From Psychrosphaera algicola (lineage in GTDB: Bacteria > Pseudomonadota > Gammaproteobacteria > Enterobacterales > Alteromonadaceae): 64,000 nucleotides of DNA. The notes below the pieces were generated by a model. That model did not search any database. It saw nothing but the letters and a program-made list of their open reading frames with translations, and was not told the origin of the DNA. Every line of letters starts with the position of its first letter. Positions within the stretch are counted from its first letter, which is position 1. The stretch covers positions 558,001 through 622,000 of the forward strand of contig NZ_JAQOMS010000002.1 of NCBI RefSeq assembly GCF_028401425.1, read 5' to 3'. Positions 58,165 to 64,000 of the stretch are shown piece by piece. Made by a program: the position numbers and the translations under genes.

Positions 58165-59083
58165 TTAGTAACCTGACTCACGGTCAATACAGTTTAACAT
58201 CGGTTGTTCAGCATTAACCCGGTGGTAGTTTTCGATAATTTGACTTACCGCAGTTTCAACATTGGTGACGGCCGAGACATGAGGGGTTATAAAAATCCTT
58301 TTTGTTGCCAAAACTTGTGTTCTTTTGGCAAGGGTTCTTGTTTGAAGACATCTAAATACGCGGTGTCAATGTGGCCACTATTTAATAAAGTAATAAGCGC
58401 GTCATCATCAAGGTGTTCACCTCGGGCAACATTAATCACCGCCGCGCCCTGTGGCAATTGACTCAAATTATTGTAATTCAAAATATTTGTCGTTTGCGCC
58501 GTCAATGGTAACAAACAAACCAAATAATCACTTTGAGTCAGAAGCGTTGTTAACCCTTCCTCACCTGTATATGAAGAAACGTTAGGTAGGGCTTTTTAGA
58601 AGCACTCCAGCCTGAAACTGTGAACCCCTGTTGCACTAACAGTCTCGCTGTGGCTTGACCAAGTTGACCAAGTCCCAATATTCCCACGTGCTTATTTCGG
58701 CGTGGGCTTTTAGGTTTCCAAGTTGCGCTACTTTGCTGCTGACCAAACTGCGCCAAACGTAATTTGTGGTGTTGGATCATGGTATAAACAAAATTTGCCA
58801 TATTGTCAGCAAGGTCGGGGTCAACAATACGGGCCAAAGGGACATTAGGGAGCTCCGAGTCCGCTAGAATTGAATCTACCCCCGCGCCAAACGACGAAAT
58901 TCCAGCTAATGACGGAAGGTCATTTAGCGAACCGGCTTGATGTTTCCAAACTAAGGCAAAATTAATTGCGTTTTTATCAGGCACATTTGGCCACACATGA
59001 ATATCGTCTGGGTTGATATACTCACTGAGCTTATTGATCAATTTGTCCAAAGGTCGCCTATGAATATTAATTAACATTGCCAT
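58165..59083 (-). CDS. Glyoxylate/hydroxypyruvate reductase A-like dehydrogenase (two frameshifts)
   Basis: D-2-hydroxyacid dehydrogenase of the GhrA type. The NAD(P) loop is HVGILGLGQLGQATARLLVQQGFTVSGWS, then LLPLTAQTTNILNYNNLSQLPQGAAVINVARGEHLDDDAL with the conserved Arg. The catalytic His lies in ITPHVSAVTN in the end piece, at about residue 275. The frame slips near 58540 and near 58288 (a T run one short). About 306 residues. Interaction partners unknown. Confidence 0.82.
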
Positions 59084-59085
59084 GA

Positions 59086-59894
59086 TTACTCTTCCAGTTC
59101 CCTTGTCTTTTTACTGAGGTATTTTTGAATTGCCTTTGAGGCGGCAAAAAGCCAAATGACCCCGTGACCATAGTAATCGCGCCAAAACCTGAATTACAAT
59201 CTAAACGTGTACTGCCCTCTGCCGATGCTTTTGCTTGGCAAACTGAACCGTCAAGTTGCGGATAGCGTAACTGTTCAGTTGAATACACGCAGTCAACTGC
59301 AAATTTACGCTTGGTATTTTTTGAAAAATTAAAGTCCCGTCGCAATAAATTGCGCACTTTAGATAATAACGGATCGTGTGTTGTTTTTGCCAAGTCACCA
59401 TATTCAATGGCACTTGGGTCGATTTGGCCTCCAGCGCCACCTGTGACAATGATAGGCAGTTTATTGCGTTTACAATGGGCAATCATGGCAGTTTTGGCAT
59501 TGATGCTGTCTATAGCGTCGATGACGAGATCAAATTTTACATTGTCTTTTTGACCAAAAATTTCAGTTAAATTATCCGCAGTGACAAAATCTTCTATGCA
59601 GGTCACGTCACAATCTGGATTAATTGCCTTGATACGATCTGCCATAACGTCAACTTTGGCTTTACCTATCGTATCTTGCATGGCATGAATTTGACGATTG
59701 GTATTGGTGGTACATATATCGTCTAAGTCAATGAGCGTAATTTTCCCTATGCCACTGCGGGCAAGCCCTTCTGCAACCCAAGTACCCACACCTCCGATAC
59801 CCACAACACAAAAGTGAGCCTGTTGTATCCACTGAGCTTGTTGTATTCCATATAGACGCGCAATGCCGCCAAATCGGGTTTCGTAATTACTCAT
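59086..59894 (-). CDS. tcdA: tRNA threonylcarbamoyladenosine dehydratase TcdA (one frameshift)
   Basis: E1-like enzyme that cyclises t6A37 of tRNA with ATP. The Rossmann loop CVVGIGGVGTWVAEGLARSGIG, LIDLDDICTTNTNRQIHA and the catalytic Cys region (SVCQAKASAEGSTRLDC) are present. The frame slips at about 59150, where a T run is one short: GSFGFFAASKAIQKYLSKKTRELEE. About 270 residues. ATGA overlap with the upstream pseudouridine synthase gene. Confidence 0.88.
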
Positions 59895-60677
59895 ATTTTA
59901 TTTTCAATTTGATTTTGTTTTAGAACAGATCCACCACTTCCAGTCGCCACATTTGTGGGTTTCTGAAACGATTTTGATTTGGGCCATTTAAGATCAAACC
60001 CTGAAGTTAAAGCAGCTAATACCGTTTGCGGCATCGTCAAAAAATACTCACCAGTAGAAGGCATTTGAGTTAGTTTTACCGGTGTACCTTGGTAGTCAAA
60101 TCTAAGCGAAAAAGCGTGTAAATACCCTCTCTCAGCCTCTGCACCGCTATATAGAGTATCGCCTAAAACTGGCGCACCAATCGACTTTAATGCGACTCGA
60201 ATCTGATGTGTTTTGCCTGATTCTGGTTTAATTAAAAACCAGCGAATAGCACGACTTTGGGTTTCATCCCCATGAAAAAAATTTAGTAACCGCAGGGTTT
60301 AATGTCGTTTTCAGCAACTTCCATAAGCACTATTTCGAGATTTAGCCATATCTCCGATGACAGAACCTTGCTTCTTTTTAGGTTTATGACCGGAACAGGC
60401 TAAATAGAGTTTTTCAATTTGGTTTTGCTCAAAGGCATGCTGAAACCACTGCGCGGCCGTTTTAGTTCTCGCTACGATAACCAGCCCACTGGTGAGTTTA
60501 TCGAGTCGGTGCACGGGAAATAATACTTCGTTGCATTGGGTTTTAATCGATTAAAAAGCCATTACCGGTATCCCCTTCATCGTGAAAGTTAACGTTGTGA
60601 GGTTTTACCGCTACATAAAAATCGTCGTGGCTGTAAACCACGTCAATTGTATTGAGGTGTTCATTTGAAGTTTGCAT
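59891..60677 (-). CDS. RluA-family pseudouridine synthase (several frameshifts)
   Basis: RNA pseudouridine synthase. The catalytic motif is VHRLDKLTSGLVIVART with the Asp nucleophile, preceded by FYVAVKPHNVNFHDEG. After at least two frame slips (near 60555 and near 60312) the sequence GKTHQIRVALKSIGAPVLGDTLYSG follows, the family's second signature. The order and length (about 262 residues) fit TIGR01621-type synthases. The overlapping TAATG with kdsB shows coupling. Confidence 0.78.
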
Positions 60678-61449
60678 TATAGTGCTTTTAAACTCGCAAC
60701 TAAGCGGCGTACTTGTTCTAAATCTTCCGCTGTATCCACGCCCGCTGGCGGTGGTTCAACCGCCGGGGCGACATGAATTTTTTCACCGTGATATAAAACT
60801 CTAAGCTGTTCTAACGACTCAATTTGTTCTAATGCTGTTGGTTGCCAACTCACGTATTGTTTTATAAAACCCGCTCGATAGGCATAAATACCAATATGAC
60901 GTAAATAGGGGTAGTCATTGATTGCCATAGTATTGTCACGGTCAAATGGAATTGCAGAGCGAGAAAAATACATTGCAAGTCCCTGTTCGTCGGTAACCAC
61001 TTTAACGACATTTGGGTTGTTAAGCTCAGCTACTGAACAAATCGGTTCCGCCAATGTTGCCATTTTTACTAACTCGGCATCAAGTGCTGCTAGGTTGTTG
61101 GCAAGTTGACTGATGTTCACAGATGGGATCATCGGCTCGTCACCCTGAACATTGATCACAATCGTTTGCTCATCAAAACCATATTTTTCGACAACTTCAG
61201 CTAACCGCTCGGTTCCTGAGTCGTGATCTTTGCGGGTTAAACACACTTCACCACCAAATTGCTCAACTACTGTTTTGACTCTTTCATCATCCGTCGCCAC
61301 AATTATTCTATCGGCGCCACTTGCCACGGCACGCTCATGAACCCACTGCACCATAGGTTTACCCCTATGTCAGCTAATGGCTTTCCGGGTAAACGAGACG
61401 AGTCGTATCGTGCTGGGATCACAACAACAAATTTTGCTTTGGTAGACAT
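60677..61449 (-). CDS. kdsB: 3-deoxy-manno-octulosonate cytidylyltransferase (one frameshift)
   Basis: Activates KDO as CMP-KDO for lipopolysaccharide. It begins MSTKAKFVVVIPARYDSSRLPGKPL, then MVQWVHERAVASGADRIIVATDDERV, GQDEPMI-like VINVQGDEPMIP and FSRSAIPFDRD. The frame slips at about 61368, where a G run is two bases too long: LADIGKPMVQWV. About 257 residues. The last gene of the msbA-lpxK-trm112-kdsB run. Confidence 0.9.
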
Positions 61450-61527
61450 AGGTTTCCTTATCTAGCCGCAGTTATAAACCTTACGTATTGTGCAAACAAG
61501 ACCGCGACAGAAATGAGATTGATTGGT

Positions 61528-61722
61528 TTATTTTAACGCTTCTATTTCTTCGATGGTGAGTTGACGCGCTTCGCCTTCTAACATCACCGGGATATCATCT
61601 TTAATTGGATAAGCAATTCTGTCGAGTTTACAGATCAATTCGTTTTGTTGCTTTTGGTAATTCAACGTTGATTTACAAATCGGGCAAGCCAAAATGTCTA
61701 ATAATTTAATATCAAATGCCAT
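61528..61722 (-). CDS. Trm112/YcaR family small zinc-ribbon protein
   Basis: A 64-residue protein, MAFDIKLLDILACPICKSTLNY with an N-terminal C-x2-C, then ELICKLDRIAYPIKDDIPVML. Only one of the usual two CxxC motifs is complete. In E. coli it is YcaR, between lpxK and kdsB, as here. Its role with tRNA/rRNA methylases is known for eukaryotic Trm112 only. Confidence 0.9.
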   Translation of the reverse strand: MAFDIKLLDILACPICKSTLNYQKQQNELICKLDRIAYPIKDDIPVMLEGEARQLTIEEIEALK

Positions 61723-61724
61723 TG

Positions 61725-62747
61725 TTATTTCCTGCTTGTATTGCGGTTGTCGTTTTTAACACTGCCGCATTTATTGACAATTATGTGTTTAATTTTTTGT
61801 TCTAATGTATCTGAAATTTTCGCGTCGATTGGTAGCACATACCAATTAGGTTGCGCAAATTCGCGACATTTAACAGCGTCTTTTTCCGTCATTAAAATGA
61901 TGTCTTCTGAACCAAACTTAGCAAAATCAGCAATACTGAATGCATGATGGTCGTCAAACCAACTGGTACTCAATGTATTAATCCCTAATTCCTTGCACGT
62001 TAGTTCAAAACGTTGCGGATTGCCTATACCACTTACCAGATGCACTCCATTTGAGAAGTCTTCGATATCTACAGTGCCATCTTGAGTAATATGAACAATG
62101 CCACCAGCAATTTGTTGGTAGTCACCGTTTGAGCTAAATCCGCTGTTTTCAACGATAAGGTCTACTGAGTTTAGTCGAGTCTTGGGCTCTCGCAGTGGCC
62201 CTACTGGCAACATCCAGCCATTACCAAATTGACGTTGCCCGTCAACAATGACAATTTCAACGTCACGGGCCATTTGGTAATGCTGAAGTCCGTCGTCTGA
62301 GATCACAATGTCACAATTAAATTGCTGCGTTAAATAGGCAACGGCTTCAGAACGAACTGGGCTAATGACAACCGGCACCTTGGTTCGCAGTGCCATTAAC
62401 TTTGGTTCATCACCTGAATAGTCAACTTGCATCTGAGAGTTAACACTACGGGGAAATGGCATTGTAGGATCGGATTTAGCACCGTACCCACGACTCACTA
62501 TTCCGGGTGTGTAGCCCATACTGTGTAATAGTTTAACAAGGTAAATTACAAAAGGTGTTTTACCTGTACCGCCAACGGATATATTACCAACGACAATTAC
62601 CGGTATATCGGCTCGAACTTGGGCTAACACGCCAAGTTTAAATAACCCGAGTCGTATTTTATAAATGACGTAAAAGACCACCATAAATGGCAACAATACA
62701 TAAACTTTTAATGACTTGTTGTACCAGCCTTGTTCTATCCAACGCAC
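61725..62747 (-). CDS. lpxK: Tetraacyldisaccharide 4'-kinase
   Basis: Phosphorylates the 4' position of lipid A. 340 residues. An N-terminal hydrophobic anchor (LLPFMVVFYVIYKIRLGL) and Walker A-like GNISVGGTGKTPFVIYLVK, then DVVISDDGLQHYQMARDVEIVIVDGQRQFGNG and LPVGPLREP, family signatures. It starts at GTG overlapping the msbA stop. Intact. Confidence 0.92.
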   Translation of the reverse strand: MRWIEQGWYNKSLKVYVLLPFMVVFYVIYKIRLGLFKLGVLAQVRADIPVIVVGNISVGGTGKTPFVIYLVKLLHSMGYTPGIVSRGYGAKSDPTMPFPRSVNSQMQVDYSGDEPKLMALRTKVPVVISPVRSEAVAYLTQQFNCDIVISDDGLQHYQMARDVEIVIVDGQRQFGNGWMLPVGPLREPKTRLNSVDLIVENSGFSSNGDYQQIAGGIVHITQDGTVDIEDFSNGVHLVSGIGNPQRFELTCKELGINTLSTSWFDDHHAFSIADFAKFGSEDIILMTEKDAVKCREFAQPNWYVLPIDAKISDTLEQKIKHIIVNKCGSVKNDNRNTSRK

Positions 62748-64000
62748 TACGCTGAGCCTTCACTGAACTGCAGTTGATACAACGCAGCATATGCCCCGTT
62801 TTGTGCTAATAATTCGGCATGTTTGCCCTGCTCTAATATACGACCTTGGTCCATTACCACAATTTTATCGGCGTTTTCGATGGTCGATAAACGGTGGGCA
62901 ATTACAATATTGGTTCGGTCTTTCATTAGTGTATTTAACGCATCTTGAATGGCACGTTCTGACTCTGTATCTAAGGCTGAGGTCGCTTCATCCATAATAA
63001 ATATTGGTGCATTACGCAATAATGCGCGGGCAATCGCAATTCGTTGTCTCTGACCACCCGATAACGCACTGCCGTTTTCACCGATCATAAAATCTAAGCC
63101 TTCAGCTTTACTCGATGCAAATTCCATAACATGCGCCAATTTCGCAGCATTTTCTATTTCAGCACGTGAGACTTCTTTTAAGCCGTAGGCAATGTTATTG
63201 GCTATTGTGTCGTTAAATAACACTACGTGCTGTGACATTAATGCAATGTGGGAACGAAGGTTATTTAATTCCAACTCTTCAAGATCAACCCCATCAAGAC
63301 TTATAACCCCAGCATCTGGAGAGTAATAGCGAGGAATAAAATTTGATATCGTCGTTTTGCCAGAGCCTGAACGACCTACAAATGCCACAGTGGAACCGGC
63401 TTCTATTTCTAAATTAAGGTTTTCTATGACATTAGTGTCGGTTCCTGAATATGCAAAACCAACATTGTTAAAAGTTATTTGGCCAGACACTTTTTCTAAT
63501 ACTTTTGTGCCGTTATTAGGTTCTGCGTTTAAATCAAGTATTTCAAAAACACTTTGCGCCGCTGTTAAGCCACGTTGAAACTCGGAATTCACATTGGTTA
63601 GTTGCTTTAACGGGCGAAGTAACGTCATCATCGATGTGATAACAACGGTAAAGGTACCATAGGTGAAAGACTGCTTAACATGTCTGGCTGGGCGGCAAGA
63701 TACAATACCGAGGCTAACGCAAACGAGGCAATGATCTGAATGCTCGACACGCTCAACGATTTAGTTGCAACCATTTTCATTCGTTGCTGACGATTATTGT
63801 TATTAACGTTTTTAAACTCTTCCGTCTCTTTTTCTTGACCACCAAACGCGAGAATTACCTTATGTCCAGATACCATTTGTTCTGATTGGCGCGTAACATT
63901 TCCCATGGCTTGTTGAATGCGTTTTGAAATGACCCTAAAGCGTTTTGTCACTAAACTGACGACCACAGCCACAATTGGCACCAATACAAAAATCGCTATG
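62747..64000 (-). CDS. msbA: Lipid A export ABC transporter MsbA (partial, one frameshift)
   Basis: Flips lipid A core across the inner membrane. Only the C-terminal part is in the window: the end of the membrane domain (KRFRVISKRIQQAMGNVTRQSE), then the nucleotide domain with Walker A (FVGRSGSGKTTISN), signature LSGGQRQRIAIARALL, Walker B IFIMDEATSALD and the H-loop (VIAHRLSTI). The frame slips at about 63655, where SLSSGTFTVV should follow. The N-terminus lies to the right of the window. Confidence 0.9.

Overview
This 64 kb window is an AT-rich gammaproteobacterial chromosome segment. The order msbA-lpxK-trm112-kdsB, the pheS-pheT-ihfA run, the NirK/NirV pair and the many proteins typical of marine Alteromonadales point to a Colwellia/Thalassotalea-like bacterium. 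That assignment is inferred from gene order and protein flavour; no marker gene was searched.

Layout. 0-16.6 kb: a PEP-CTERM protein, an IS66-type relic, nhaA, an hflKC pair, a DUF302 gene, fumC and acnA, a PRC-barrel protein, a Crp-like regulator, a short inverted-repeat element, a DEAD-box helicase, an SpoU methylase and small enzymes. 16.7-26.6 kb: a U32 RlhA-type protein, a denitrification block (FNR box, NirK with fused cytochrome c, NirV, SCO), a stress protein, a sulfotransferase, a RIO kinase, a UPF0158 protein and a membrane diguanylate cyclase. 27.0-40.5 kb: a chromosomal integron. The integrase gene (39.5-40.5 kb, + strand) has a LexA-like box in its promoter and reads away from about 14 cassettes that run leftward. 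The cassettes are separated by closely similar attC sites and carry immunity-like, HEPN-like, toxin-antitoxin, regulator and secreted proteins. Three attC sites are split by insertion sequences (IS3, IS1111-type, IS110-type). 40.7-64 kb: conserved chromosome, with a DUF5916 outer-membrane protein, CmoM, Nif3, ihfA, pheST, hda, HIT, DTW, GMC oxidoreductase, GhrA, TcdA, a pseudouridine synthase, kdsB, trm112, lpxK and the 3' part of msbA.

Data quality. About thirty genes, including essential ones (pheS, kdsB, msbA, ihfA), are broken by one- or two-base shifts. Nearly all can be repaired by changing the length of one homopolymer, usually by adding a base. I read these as consensus errors of a long-read assembly, not pseudogenes, and give each such gene one full-length entry. 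The exception is pheT, which has an in-frame TAG.

Most interesting parts: both IS110-family elements sit at the same point of their attC sites and carry long non-coding flanks where bridge RNAs are expected; the attI region contains a repeated palindrome; one attC is reduced to its outer bases; one cassette has no gene; and a 37-base hairpin motif occurs in two unrelated elements with compensatory base changes.
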